64,000 nt of DNA. Origin: Gemmatimonadota bacterium (GTDB lineage: Bacteria; Latescibacterota; UBA2968; UBA8231). The notes beneath the pieces are model-generated. The model did not search any database. It was not told the origin of the DNA and saw only the letters and a list, made by a program, of their open reading frames with translations. Made by a program: the position numbers and the translations under genes. Positions 1-9,169 of the stretch are shown here, in pieces. The stretch's first letter is position 1. The number at the start of each line of letters is the position of its first letter. Location: the NCBI GenBank assembly GCA_018660835.1, contig JABJJN010000020.1:186001-250000 (forward strand). Direction: 5' to 3'.

Positions 1-2114
1 AGTTCCTCGAACCCTACGAGGACGGCACCGAGGTCTACCAGGAGCGCCTCGCACAGCTGCAGGAGAAGACCGCCGACAACCCCGAGCAGGTGGGTCGCTG
101 GCGGGACCTCGAACGGCGCGCCTCCGCCTGGCAAAGTGAGATCACCGAACCCGGAATGGCCCTGCGTCGAGGTGACCTCGAGGGCACGGCGACGGTGGGT
201 GACATCATCACCTTCGAGACCAGCGGCGAGGGCAAGAGACACTTCGATGGCATGCGGGCGGTGTTCGCGGCGGCCATCGAAGAAGAGAGGACACTGATGG
301 CGGCCCGCTCCAAGGCGAACGCCGAGGCGGGCGACATGTTGCTGTCCGTGTTGTTGTGGGGCACTGTCGCCGTTCTCGGTCTGGGTTTCGCCGTCACGGG
401 CTTCGTGTCGGGGGTAGCCAAGCGGGTCGACGTGGCCCAGGCCGAGGCCGCACTGAAGACGGGCATTGTCGAGAATGCCACCATCAACATCATGGTGGCC
501 GACAAGGACTTCAAGATCACTTACGTGAATCCGGCGTCCCTGAAGACCCTGAAGAATATCGAGCACGTGTTGCCCGTCGCCGCTGAGGCCGTCGTCGGCT
601 CGAGTATCGACATCTTCCACAAGAACCCTCCTCACCAGCGGGGAATCCTGAGCGACCCACGGAATCTGCCCCACCACACGCATTTCCCGTTGGGTGACCA
701 GCACATCGATCTGACGGCGGCGGCAATCTACGACGAGCAGGGCAGGTACGTTGGGCCCATGGTGTCGTGGAGTCTCATCACCGAGACCGTGCGGTTGGAG
801 ACCGAGGCCTCGGAACGCTCTGCCCAGATCGAGCGACAGGCGGAGGAGACCGAGAGGCAGCGCCAGCACGTGCTGGCCGTAGCCGCGCAGGTGAAGGTGG
901 CAGCCGACGGCGTGCTGTCGTCGGCGGAACAGCTGTCGGGCAGTTCCTCACAGCTGTCCCAGGGCAGTGAGCGCCAGACCGGTTCCGTCGAGGAGGCCGC
1001 CGGTGCCATCCAGCAGCTGGCCGCTTCGGCTCGTGGCGTGTCGCAGAATACGGATGAGCTGGCAAGGCTGGTCACCGAGAACTCAGCGGCCCTCACCCAG
1101 CTTGCCACCTCCATCGTGTCGGTGACGCAGAACGCGGAGCAGATGAGCCAGACCGTCATGTCCAACTCCTCCGGCATCGAGCAGCTGGCCGCCTCCATTC
1201 AAGCGCAGGCCGACAATGCCGAGCAGGCCAACGACTCCGCCCAACGAGCCTCCGAGCGCGCCCACGACGGCGCTGAGGTCGTGCGCCAGGCGATCGAGGG
1301 GATGGAGAGAATCGCCAATCGCGTGCGCGAATCCGCCCAGCGGATCACCGAGTTGGGCAGGAGTTCGGAGCAGGTCAGCACCATCGTCGCCGTGATCAAC
1401 GACATCGCCGATCAGACCAACCTGCTGGCCCTGAACGCCGCCATCGAGGCAGCTCGGGCCGGCGAGCAGGGCCGTGGATTTGCCGTCGTCGCCGAGGCGG
1501 TGCGCGAGCTGGCGGAGCGCACCTCCCAGGCGACCCAGGAGATCGACGACATGATCGGCAAGATCCAGGGCGACACCCGCGACGTCGTCAGCTCGATGGA
1601 AGAGGGCATGCGCGACGTCGAGCAGGGTACCGAGCTGGCCTCCAGGTCGGGCAGCGCCCTGAGCGAGATCGCCGAGGGCGTCGAGCAGGTCAATCAGCTG
1701 ATGGCCCAGCTGACCGCTTCGAGCCGCGAGCAGGCGATGACGAGCGATCAGATCGTGCAGGCCACCGCCGAGATGAACGAGCTCGTGCAGCAGGTGACCA
1801 GGGCGATGGCGGAGCAGTCCCAGGCTGTAGACGTCATCTCCCACTCTTCCGAGGAGATGCAGGGGCGCGTCGACCAGGTCTCCGGCGCCATGCGCGAACA
1901 GCAGGAGGCTGCCGAGCAGTCAGCCGGCAGCATGGAGGAGATCAACCAACTCGCCCGTAGCGCCAACGACGCCAGCCGAGAGATGGACACCGCCACCGAT
2001 CAGCTGGCTACCCAGGCCGACGACCTCAACAAGCTGGCCGGTAGCTTCGAGGAGGGTGGCGAGTCCGGCAGCTCGATCACCGACGCCGCCAGCAATGCCG
2101 AACTGGACGGATAA
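1..2114 (+). CDS. Methyl-accepting chemotaxis protein, 5'-truncated by window edge
   Basis: Chemoreceptor passing a signal to CheA/CheW. The frame is open to the left edge (first full codon at 3), so the true start lies outside; GTG at 90 is internal. The first part looks like the end of a CHASE3-type periplasmic sensor (TADNPEQ). A transmembrane helix follows at about 350-425, then a PAS-like domain (about 460-790), then a long coiled-coil signalling domain (about 870-2000). The latter carries the conserved hairpin tip, with [20 protein letters not shown] and [17 protein letters not shown]. No clear HAMP domain separates membrane and PAS segments, which is unusual. No che genes are adjacent. 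The 3' end abuts an IS91-like element, but the C-terminus looks complete. Confidence 0.95.
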   Translation, partial: FLEPYEDGTEVYQERLAQLQEKTADNPEQVGRWRDLERRASAWQSEITEPGMALRRGDLEGTATVGDIITFETSGEGKRHFDGMRAVFAAAIEEERTLMAARSKANAEAGDMLLSVLLWGTVAVLGLGFAVTGFVSGVAKRVDVAQAEAALKTGIVENATINIMVADKDFKITYVNPASLKTLKNIEHVLPVAAEAVVGSSIDIFHKNPPHQRGILSDPRNLPHHTHFPLGDQHIDLTAAAIYDEQGRYVGPMVSWSLITETVRLETEASERSAQIERQAEETERQRQHVLAVAAQVKVAADGVLSSAEQLSGSSSQLSQGSERQTGSVEEAAGAIQQLAASARGVSQNTDELARLVTENSAALTQLATSIVSVTQNAEQMSQTVMSNSSGIEQLAASIQAQADNAEQANDSAQRASERAHDGAEVVRQAIEGMERIANRVRESAQRITELGRSSEQVSTIVAVINDIADQTNLLALNAAIEAARAGEQGRGFAVVAEAVRELAERTSQATQEIDDMIGKIQGDTRDVVSSMEEGMRDVEQGTELASRSGSALSEIAEGVEQVNQLMAQLTASSREQAMTSDQIVQATAEMNELVQQVTRAMAEQSQAVDVISHSSEEMQGRVDQVSGAMREQQEAAEQSAGSMEEINQLARSANDASREMDTATDQLATQADDLNKLAGSFEEGGESGSSITDAASNAELDG

Positions 2115-3554
2115 GGAGAATAAGAGGGATTATCGCGAGTCTGGTGTGCCGCGTGCAAGCGATTTGGTCGTGGTGTGACCTGTGGCTGATTGTTGAACGG
2201 CCGTTTTCTGGCGGGCCAGCGGGCGCCGGGCCTGACGGTTGATCGAGGCGCTTGGATTCGGGCAGAGCCCCATCCTCTGCCGCCGCCTTGGACGCCGACG
2301 ACTCAGGCAGCTTCGCCGAATTCGAGTTGGCGATCCAGGTGGGCCGGGCGATGGGTGGGGCTCTGGATGGCAGGCCGACCGCGTTGAGAAATGCCTCCAC
2401 CGCAGAAGGCGCAGTGAGGGCAGCAATGATCTTCATCCGACCCGCGCAACTCGGGCACACGGTCACATCGTACTGGAAGACTCTGGCCAAGAGCTTGGCC
2501 CAGGAAACCCGATGGTCTCGATCGGGCGAGGCGGGAGCCAGTACGCCGTGGTAGCGGACCAGGTTAAGTCGCGGCGGGGGCACGAGAGCGGCCAGTTTCT
2601 CCAGCAATTCCTGTGGGGACAGCAAGATCTGGCACGTACCGTCCGCCCAGGGCCCCTTCAAGGAGAACGCGAGCGTTTCCTCGTCGACGAAGCGCAGTCT
2701 GCCATTGGCCACGGGCGGCCGGATGACGTAGCGACAGAGTCGTTCGAGGCGGCGCCGGTCGGTCGCCTCGATACGCGTCGCCGCATGTAATGAGAACCCC
2801 CGCGCGGCGTAACACAGGGCGCCGGAGCGCACGCCATCTTCGGGATCGGTGAGTCGGCGTCGCACTTTGCGTCCGGAGCGATCGCCGGTGGCGACCATGC
2901 CCTGCACCGAGGCGGCTGAGATCTGCGCCAGCAGGGGCTCCTGCTCCCACAGGGGATCGGTGGCGCCGGGACGAAGAAGGGGAGCCCATCCTCATCACGA
3001 ACGAAGACCCCATCCATCATCAAAACATGCAGATGCGGGTTGAGATTCACGGAACTTCCAGATCGCTGTACGAAGGTGACCGACCCACAGCGACCGCCCT
3101 GGGCCCTGGCCTGGCGTCGATACCAACCTTGTACGACACGGAGGAACACGGCGAGCACGGTGCTGAGCAGGGCCCCATCCCAGGCCAGGCGGTAGCGGAT
3201 CTCGAAAGGAAAGCTGAGTACCCACTGACGCACGGGTACCAGAGGCAGTACTTCCTCGGTCAGCCGCGCTGCGGTGTCGGCCATGCGGCGGCCCATGCAG
3301 CTGGGACAGAAGCCCCTCTTCTTGCAGGAGAACGCGACGACCCGACTCTCGCCGCAGTCTTCGCATCGTACTCGAAGAAACCCGTAGGCGAGAATGCCGC
3401 ACTCCAGGTAGGCGCGCATCTCCTGCTCGACATGCCGGGGTAACTGACGATCGGTAGACCGGAGTTGCTCGGGGAATGTTTCCAGGTGACCGGACATCGC
3501 CCGGTAGAGCGGCTCGGTTTCCGGTGTTCGGCGGTGGTAGGCGACGGTGGGCAT
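2077..3554 (-). pseudogene. IS91-family transposase, broken by one frameshift
   Basis: The N-terminal part (from ATG at 3554) has an IS91-type zinc-binding region (CEDCG, CKKRGFCPSCMGRRM) and the metal-binding HUH-type motif NPHLHVLMMDGVF. The reading then continues in another frame from about 2960, where DPLWEQEPLLAQISAASVQG leads to the region with the probable catalytic Tyr (CRYVIRPPVANGRL) and a further CPSC pair. A single-base indel near 2955-2965 explains the shift. The last 15 or so residues are encoded antisense to the chemoreceptor gene and are probably not native. As written the enzyme is inactive unless the frameshift is programmed or a sequencing error. Confidence 0.8.
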
Positions 3555-3770
3555 GCCGCAGGCGGCATCGGCGCCGCCCCTACCCCGCGTCTGGCACCAG
3601 AGGACTCAGAGCCCATCGGGCTCGCCAACCGGCTACTCCACCTATCGGCAGTGACCCACCATTGATCGAAGGCGCGCAGACGCCGAAGACATCCGAGGGA
3701 CCGACCGACACCCCAACACGCACCCAAAACAGGGGCTCCGAATGCGCGTAGCACCCGGAGCCGATTCACC
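2115..3770 (-). mobile_element. IS91-family-like insertion sequence, degenerate (ends approximate)
   Basis: The stretch between the chemoreceptor stop codon and fliG is filled by an IS91-type transposase frame (see the pseudogene entry) plus about 200 bases upstream of it that hold no convincing gene. IS91-type elements transpose by rolling-circle-like replication and lack long terminal inverted repeats, so the boundaries cannot be read from the sequence. I place the right end before the fliG stop at 3803 and the left end just after the chemoreceptor stop, because the transposase C-terminal frame runs into antisense chemoreceptor sequence. I saw no target duplication, which is expected for this family. 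Confidence 0.5.
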
Positions 3771-3802
3771 CACGTAAGATCTGTATTTCGAAAAGCGACG
3801 GT

Positions 3803-4846
3803 CTAGACGAAAGAGTCGTCTGCGTCCCCGCGAACAATCGTAACCTGACCCTGCTCTTCGAGCTGACGCACCTGCTGCACAATGCGCAGCTGCACTTCTT
3901 CCACCTCACTCAAACGCATAGGACCAAGGAACTCCATCTCCTCTGAGATGAAGGTGCGCACACGCTCGGACATATTGCCGAGGATCTTGTCCTTGAGCTC
4001 TTCTTCTGCCGCCTTCAAGGCAATGACCAGATCTTTCTGGTCGACCTCGCGCAGCAGGATCTGCAACTCGCGATCCGTGAGCTTGTTGATATCGGCGAAG
4101 GTGAACATCAGGTTGCGCACCGCTTCGGCGACTTCCGGATCCTGACCGTCCATCTGATCGAGCACGTTCTTCTCGACACTGGAACCGGTGAGGTTGAGGA
4201 TGTCCGCCACGACCTTCGGGCCACCTACGTCCTGGTTACCACCGAGGATGTCACGCAGGGACGCTTCGAGGGCTTCTTCGATTTCTTTCAGGACGGCAGG
4301 TGTGATGTTTTCCATCGTGGCGATGCGATACGCCACGTCCGCCTGCATGCGCTCGGGCAACTGCGCCAGAATACCGGAGGCCTGGGCGGGCTCCAGCTGC
4401 GACAAGATCAGACCGATCGTCTGCGGATGCTCATGCGAGATGAAGGGCGCCACTTGTTCAGGTGACACATTCTTGAGCATGTAGAAACCGGACGACACCG
4501 TGCTGGCGACGCGATCGAGAATTTCCTGCGCGCGACGCGGGCCAACGGCACGTTCCAATGCTCCACGGGCGAAGTCCATACCACCTTGCGACACCCATTC
4601 ACCGGCGAGTAGGTGTTGCTCGAACTCCTCCATGATCTTGTCCTGCATCTCAACACTAACAGTCTTGAGATTGGCGACGGCCTGGGTGATCTCTTCGATT
4701 TCGTAGTCGGAGAGGAACTTCATGACCTCTCCACAGGCCTCCTGGCCTAGGGCGACGAAGAGAATTGCCACCTTCTGCATCGTCGGTATTTCAGGCTCTT
4801 CATCGCCCTCGGCGGCGGCATCACCGTCGCCATCGTACTGAGCCAT
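3803..4846 (-). CDS. fliG: Flagellar motor switch protein FliG
   Basis: Rotor protein of the flagellar C-ring that couples stator torque to the MS-ring and to FliM/FliN. The 347-residue product has the usual FliG length. It has the typical N-terminal domain (QKVAILFVALG), the middle-domain EHPQTIGLILSQL helix with its EHPQ motif, and a C-terminal torque domain with charged residues (DRELQILLREVDQKDL, MSERVRTFISEEMEFLGP). I chose ATG 4846 (MAQYDGD), preceded by GGGAT, over an upstream in-frame start because homology begins about 25 residues later. No other flagellar gene is in the window; fliH and fliI, which often follow, are replaced by the IS91-like element. Confidence 0.95.
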   Translation of the reverse strand: MAQYDGDGDAAAEGDEEPEIPTMQKVAILFVALGQEACGEVMKFLSDYEIEEITQAVANLKTVSVEMQDKIMEEFEQHLLAGEWVSQGGMDFARGALERAVGPRRAQEILDRVASTVSSGFYMLKNVSPEQVAPFISHEHPQTIGLILSQLEPAQASGILAQLPERMQADVAYRIATMENITPAVLKEIEEALEASLRDILGGNQDVGGPKVVADILNLTGSSVEKNVLDQMDGQDPEVAEAVRNLMFTFADINKLTDRELQILLREVDQKDLVIALKAAEEELKDKILGNMSERVRTFISEEMEFLGPMRLSEVEEVQLRIVQQVRQLEEQGQVTIVRGDADDSFV

Positions 4847-5106
4847 ATCCCTGCCCTTGCTCGTCGTGTCTTTGTAGGTAACGCAACTCAGATGAGTATA
4901 GGAAATTGCGGCGCAGATTACCGCTCTTTTTCTCCATCGGCTGTCGACGACAATGACTGAAGTCGAGATTTGGCTTTTCTCTGAGGAAATTCGCCGATTC
5001 GACGTCGAATCGAACATTTTTTCCGCTTTTGTCCGCGGCGGTCTCGATGGAAGAGGAATCCGGTCTTACCATTGTCCACGACCACTACATCCATAGGAGC
5101 GCCGGC

Positions 5107-5853
5107 ATGACCCCCGAAGAACGATTCCAATTCGACCTTGAAGGTTATCTCGTCGTCGAGAATGTCCTCGATGCCGACCACCTCGCCGAACTCAACGCCC
5201 CCTGCGACGATCCACCGGGCGGCTGGGACGGCGACATGTATCGGACCTCCAATGTCTCGCAGTGGGGCGCCGCCTATCAACGCCTCATCGACCACCCGAA
5301 GCTGGTGCCCTATCTGCTCGAGCTGCTGGGACCGCAGGTTCGCCTCGATCACGACTACTGTATTCTCATGCGCAAAGGTGCTGCCGCTGGTGGTTTGCAC
5401 GGCGGTTCCAGTCCGCAGATCGGCGCCGGCGACCACTGGTATCGCCATCACAATGGCGTCATGCGCAATGGCCTCACGGTCTTCACCTTCAATCTCACCG
5501 ACTCACCCGAGGGCAAGGGCGGCTTTGGCTGTATCCCGGGATCCCACAAGAGCAACTTCGTCGGTGATATCCCGCCTGAGGTGCGCAGATACGAACGCAA
5601 TGCCCACTACGTGCGCAATGTGCCCGCCCGTGCCGGAGATGTCATCATCTTTACGGAAGCCCTCGTGCACGGCACCGTGCCCTGGGAAGCAGAGGGCGAA
5701 CGCCGCGCCGTTCTATACAAATACAGCCCCGGCCATTCCTCCTGGTCGCGTGGCTACTACGACCAGAGCAAATACACAGACCTCACGGATCAGCAGAAAC
5801 GTTTCCTCGAGCCCCCCTACATCGGCCAACGCGAGAACACCGTCAGCGATTAG
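5107..5853 (+). CDS. Phytanoyl-CoA dioxygenase (PhyH) family protein with H-x-G site
   Basis: A 248-residue member of the Fe(II)/2-oxoglutarate-dependent PhyH superfamily. The start at 5107 follows AGGAGC. The double-stranded beta-helix core shows GFGCIPGSHKSNF and a distal metal-ligand region ALVHGTVPW (His188), followed by Arg199/200, candidate 2-oxoglutarate ligands. At the place of the usual H-x-D iron motif it has LHGG (His98, Gly99, Gly100), so the carboxylate ligand is absent. The two other PhyH proteins in this window keep H-x-D. Its stop overlaps that of the convergent enolase-superfamily gene by four bases, which suggests a sugar or osmolyte catabolic context. The substrate cannot be named. 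Confidence 0.85.
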   Translation: MTPEERFQFDLEGYLVVENVLDADHLAELNAPCDDPPGGWDGDMYRTSNVSQWGAAYQRLIDHPKLVPYLLELLGPQVRLDHDYCILMRKGAAAGGLHGGSSPQIGAGDHWYRHHNGVMRNGLTVFTFNLTDSPEGKGGFGCIPGSHKSNFVGDIPPEVRRYERNAHYVRNVPARAGDVIIFTEALVHGTVPWEAEGERRAVLYKYSPGHSSWSRGYYDQSKYTDLTDQQKRFLEPPYIGQRENTVSD

Positions 5854-6998
5854 CCGACTTCGTAACGCGACAGGGCGTCCTCATTCAGCACGACACCAAG
5901 ACCAGGACCGGTGGGCACCAGCGCCTTGCCCGCGACGATCTCCACGGGGGTCTCAACCAACTCTGTCATCATCGAACTCGGTGTACGACTTGCCCGTGCC
6001 TCGGCCGTGCGCGGCGTGATCGGATACTCACACAGGAATCCGTCGGGTGACGACGCCACCCAGTGTACAGTGGCGGCAAAGTGCAGCGCCGTGCCCCAGC
6101 AGTGCGGCACCCACGGCAATTTCGCCAGCCGTGCTGCCGTCGCAATTCGGCGCCCCTCCGTCAGGCCGCCGACCCAGGAAAGATCCGGCTGCAGCAGGTC
6201 GACGGCGCGCCGCTGAATCAGGCCATTACAGGCAAAAGCCGTCATCTCCCGCTCTCCTGCGGCAATGGCGACATCCGTGCGCAAACGTAGTTCGGCGAGA
6301 TTCTCCAGATCGTCCGTACTGCACAGTGGTTCTTCCCACCAATACACGTTGGCATCTGACCCCTCGATCAACCGTGCCACCTGAATAGCCTCCGCCAGAC
6401 AACCGGGGCGCCCCAGGTCGAGCATCAGTTGCGTCGTGGGCCCAGCAGCCGCGCGAATCTGCTGTAGCAGATCGACATCACGATCCGGCTGACGACCAAA
6501 GCCGGTCCAGCCGTAATACTTGATCGCCTTGAATCCCTGGTTCACATAGTCAGATGTCATCGCCAGCGCCTGCGTCGGATCGTCCGCATCGACCCAGATG
6601 CTACTGACATAGACCGGCACCTCGCTGCGAAACCGGCCGCCGAGCAGTTCACTCAAGGGTACATCCAGAGTCCTCGCTGCCGCATCGTGCAAAGCCAGAT
6701 CCAGCCCACTGAGCGCGTGAATCGCCAACCCCCGGCGATCATAGATCTTTTCGCACACGTCGTAACAACGATGCCACATCGGTGTGAGATTCAGGACATC
6801 CTCACCAATGAGCTCCGACGCCAGCCGATCGACCAATAGACCCGTCGCCGACGCCGACGCACCATCACGATCGGGCACGAAGCACTCGCCCACGCCTTCA
6901 ATGCCATCCTCCGTACGCACGCGCACCAAAATCCAGCCGCCGAGAGGATACTCGTCGGCCTTCAATACGTGTGTGCGGATTTCAGTGATCTTTCTCAT
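5850..6998 (-). CDS. Mandelate racemase / muconate-lactonizing enzyme family protein
   Basis: A 382-residue enolase-superfamily enzyme. These abstract a proton alpha to a carboxylate and commonly dehydrate or racemise sugar acids. The N-terminal capping domain begins MRKITEIRTHVL. The barrel shows KAIKYYGW at the second strand and metal-ligand positions in LMLDLG, WWEEPL and AAGERE. The WVPHCWGTALHFAA segment provides the candidate His base of the mandelate-racemase subgroup. The start at 6998 has GAGG about 12 bases upstream. It runs convergently with the dioxygenase at 5107. The sugar-acid role is inferred from the family and from the neighbouring DUF4432 and beta-helix genes. Confidence 0.9.
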   Translation of the reverse strand: MRKITEIRTHVLKADEYPLGGWILVRVRTEDGIEGVGECFVPDRDGASASATGLLVDRLASELIGEDVLNLTPMWHRCYDVCEKIYDRRGLAIHALSGLDLALHDAAARTLDVPLSELLGGRFRSEVPVYVSSIWVDADDPTQALAMTSDYVNQGFKAIKYYGWTGFGRQPDRDVDLLQQIRAAAGPTTQLMLDLGRPGCLAEAIQVARLIEGSDANVYWWEEPLCSTDDLENLAELRLRTDVAIAAGEREMTAFACNGLIQRRAVDLLQPDLSWVGGLTEGRRIATAARLAKLPWVPHCWGTALHFAATVHWVASSPDGFLCEYPITPRTAEARASRTPSSMMTELVETPVEIVAGKALVPTGPGLGVVLNEDALSRYEVG

Positions 6999-7086
6999 GC
7001 CGCCAAACCTCGTCTGCCCTCGACCCTGTGACAACTGCTTGCCCTGACCGTTGGCCCTGAGGGCAACTGCGGACGATGTTTGCCGC

Positions 7087-7863
7087 ATGCTCGAATCTCA
7101 TGCGCTGCCCTTCGGCCTGACTGCGACTCTGAATCGCTGGGATCTGATTCTTGTCGTCGTCGTTTCCCTGCAGACGGCAGGCCTCGCCTACATCGCCGCA
7201 CCGCGGGCGAAATCTGTGATGATGACGCTTCCCGTGCCTTTCACGATTGTCACCCTCTCGCTCGGACTTTCCGTCAACGCCACAAATGTGCTCTGCCTCA
7301 TCATCCTCTTCATCTATTCCCACTCGATTCGCCTGCTTCATGATCGACTCGGCGTGCCCATCGTCGCCGCCATCCCCCTCGCTCTGGCTCTCTACATCGT
7401 CCTGGGCCTGGCGGCTGCGAGGGTCACACCCACAGGTGACACAGCATTCTGGATCGCCACTGCCGTCGTCTATGTCTGTGGCCTCTTCTTGTTCTTCGGC
7501 ACTTCCCCGCGTGCTGAACGTGCCCATCGAACGTCTCTTCCTGTCTGGGCCAAGTTGCCGATCATCCTCTGCGTCGTCGCGTTGCTCGTTCTCATCAAGG
7601 GCAATCTGGGTGGGTTCGCCTCTTTCTTTCCTCTCGTGAGTGTTGTCGGCTCTTATGAGGCGCGGCATTGCCTGTGGACGATGACACGCACCATTCCATT
7701 GCTGATGATTACGATTTTGCCCTTGTTGGTAACGGCCCATCTAACGCAGGACACCCTTGGCCTCGGCACGGGACTCCTGCTTGGCTGGGCTGTCTTCCTG
7801 ATGTTGCTCGTGCCCATCACCGCATGGCAATGGAAGCGCTGGCCTGCGCCACTGACAGACTGA
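7087..7863 (+). CDS. Polytopic integral membrane protein, unknown function
   Basis: A protein of about 258 residues, almost entirely hydrophobic, with roughly seven or eight predicted membrane segments (for example LILVVVVSLQTAGLAYIAA, FWIATAVVYVCGLFLFF, TRTIPLLMITILPLLVTA). A short positively charged loop (SPRAERAHR) lies mid-protein. I do not recognise a family. ATG 7087 is the first start that leaves the divergent enolase-superfamily gene intact; an earlier in-frame start at 7051 is possible. It lies upstream of DUF4432 and the beta-helix gene on the same strand and may be a transport component of that cluster, but nothing in the sequence proves it. Confidence 0.65.
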   Translation: MLESHALPFGLTATLNRWDLILVVVVSLQTAGLAYIAAPRAKSVMMTLPVPFTIVTLSLGLSVNATNVLCLIILFIYSHSIRLLHDRLGVPIVAAIPLALALYIVLGLAAARVTPTGDTAFWIATAVVYVCGLFLFFGTSPRAERAHRTSLPVWAKLPIILCVVALLVLIKGNLGGFASFFPLVSVVGSYEARHCLWTMTRTIPLLMITILPLLVTAHLTQDTLGLGTGLLLGWAVFLMLLVPITAWQWKRWPAPLTD

Positions 7864-7982
7864 GGAAATGACCGTCGCTTCCCACATCACAGAAGATCAC
7901 GGCAGAATTCAGCTCCGGGCATCAGAATTGACAGAAGAGATTGGCAAATGACTGCAAAGACCGGACACCAGACGGAGGTCGT

Positions 7983-9155
7983 ATGACAGATATTTCGGTT
8001 CTCACGGACACGGCCAAGGGCATCTGGCTCGACGAATTCGAATGTGCCGACATCGGCTTTGCCGGTGCGTCCGTGCGCAAACGCGTATTACGAGGTGGGC
8101 TCACCGACGGTGTGGAGGTCGTCGAAGTCGACAATGGCGAGTTCTCCTACACCATTCTACCCACACGTGGCATGGGAATCTGGCGCGGCAAATATCGTGA
8201 GCTTGATGTGGGTTGGCGGGCACCCGTACCCGGACCGGTGCATCCCAGTTTCGTCAATCTCCAGGATCGTGGCGGTCTGGGCTGGCTTACCGGCTTCGAC
8301 GAGGCCATCGTCCGCTGCGGACTCGACAACAATGGGGCCCCCACGACGGATGTCGTTCCCAACAACATGGGCGTGCCTTCCGAGGTGGAGCTGACGCTGC
8401 ACGGACGCATTGCCAATATCCCTGCCTGTCGCGTCGAGGTTCGTATCGAGCCAGGAGACGTGCCGACTATCGTCGTCAGTGGCGATGTCGAGGAAGCGGC
8501 CCTCTTCTACCCTGGATTTCGCCTGCACACGGAGATTTCCACGCGCTGTGGCAGCAATGCTTTCACCATCGTCGACACGGTGACCAACCTCAAAGCAATG
8601 GATGCCGAGTTCGAGCTTCTCTATCACTGCAACTTCGGGCCACCCTTTCTCGAAGCGGGGTCAACGCTGGAAATGCCGGCTCGCTTTGTCGCGCCAAGAG
8701 ACGAGGGTGCCGCCGTTGGTATCGACACCTATGCCAAATACCTCGGACCCACAGATGGCTATATCGAGCAGGTGTATTGGTATGAACCCCTCGCCACGGA
8801 CGATGGCAGTACACTGTCCATGCTGCGCAATGCCGCCGGAGATCGTGGTGTCGTCGTGCGTTACAACACGCAGCAGATGCCCTGCTTCAGCCAGTGGAAA
8901 AACACAGCGTCCGTAGGTGACGGCTATGTAACGGGGCTGGAACCAGGCACGGACCACCCCAACTCCAAGACCTTCGAGCGCCAACAGGGACGACTTATGT
9001 CACTCAAACCCGGTGCTTCACATGAGATTGAGATGACCATCGAGGTCCACGATGACGCCACCGGCGTGCAGTCGATCCAGCAAGAGATTGCCGCCATCCA
9101 GGGCGATACGCAACTCATCGTCCATTCGGAACCACTGTCTCATCTGTCTGGCTGA
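7983..9155 (+). CDS. DUF4432 family protein (aldose-1-epimerase-like fold)
   Basis: A 390-residue protein resembling the DUF4432 branch of the galactose-mutarotase-like superfamily, which binds or epimerises sugars. It shows the N-terminal FSYTILPTRGMGIWRGKYR segment typical of the family. Later come LHGRIANIPA, the YHCNFGPPFLEAGS stretch with the conserved His, and the C-terminal GLEPGTDHPN segment. The start at 7983 follows CGGAGG at good spacing, in preference to an in-frame ATG 42 bases earlier. The gene is followed after 14 bases by the beta-helix gene, so both are probably one transcript. The exact reaction is unknown. Confidence 0.85.
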   Translation: MTDISVLTDTAKGIWLDEFECADIGFAGASVRKRVLRGGLTDGVEVVEVDNGEFSYTILPTRGMGIWRGKYRELDVGWRAPVPGPVHPSFVNLQDRGGLGWLTGFDEAIVRCGLDNNGAPTTDVVPNNMGVPSEVELTLHGRIANIPACRVEVRIEPGDVPTIVVSGDVEEAALFYPGFRLHTEISTRCGSNAFTIVDTVTNLKAMDAEFELLYHCNFGPPFLEAGSTLEMPARFVAPRDEGAAVGIDTYAKYLGPTDGYIEQVYWYEPLATDDGSTLSMLRNAAGDRGVVVRYNTQQMPCFSQWKNTASVGDGYVTGLEPGTDHPNSKTFERQQGRLMSLKPGASHEIEMTIEVHDDATGVQSIQQEIAAIQGDTQLIVHSEPLSHLSG

Positions 9156-9169
9156 GGAAAAACAGACCC

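Noticed and set aside
1083..1844. 253-codon open frame antisense to the chemoreceptor gene
   Set aside because: It is a high-GC shadow of the coiled-coil coding sequence, with Leu/Gly/Asp-rich low-complexity translation and no family pattern.
6982..7740. 252-codon minus-strand frame opposite the membrane protein and extending into the enolase-superfamily start
   Set aside because: The translation is rich in charged residues and resembles no protein; the plus strand encodes clear membrane helices. Treated as a shadow.
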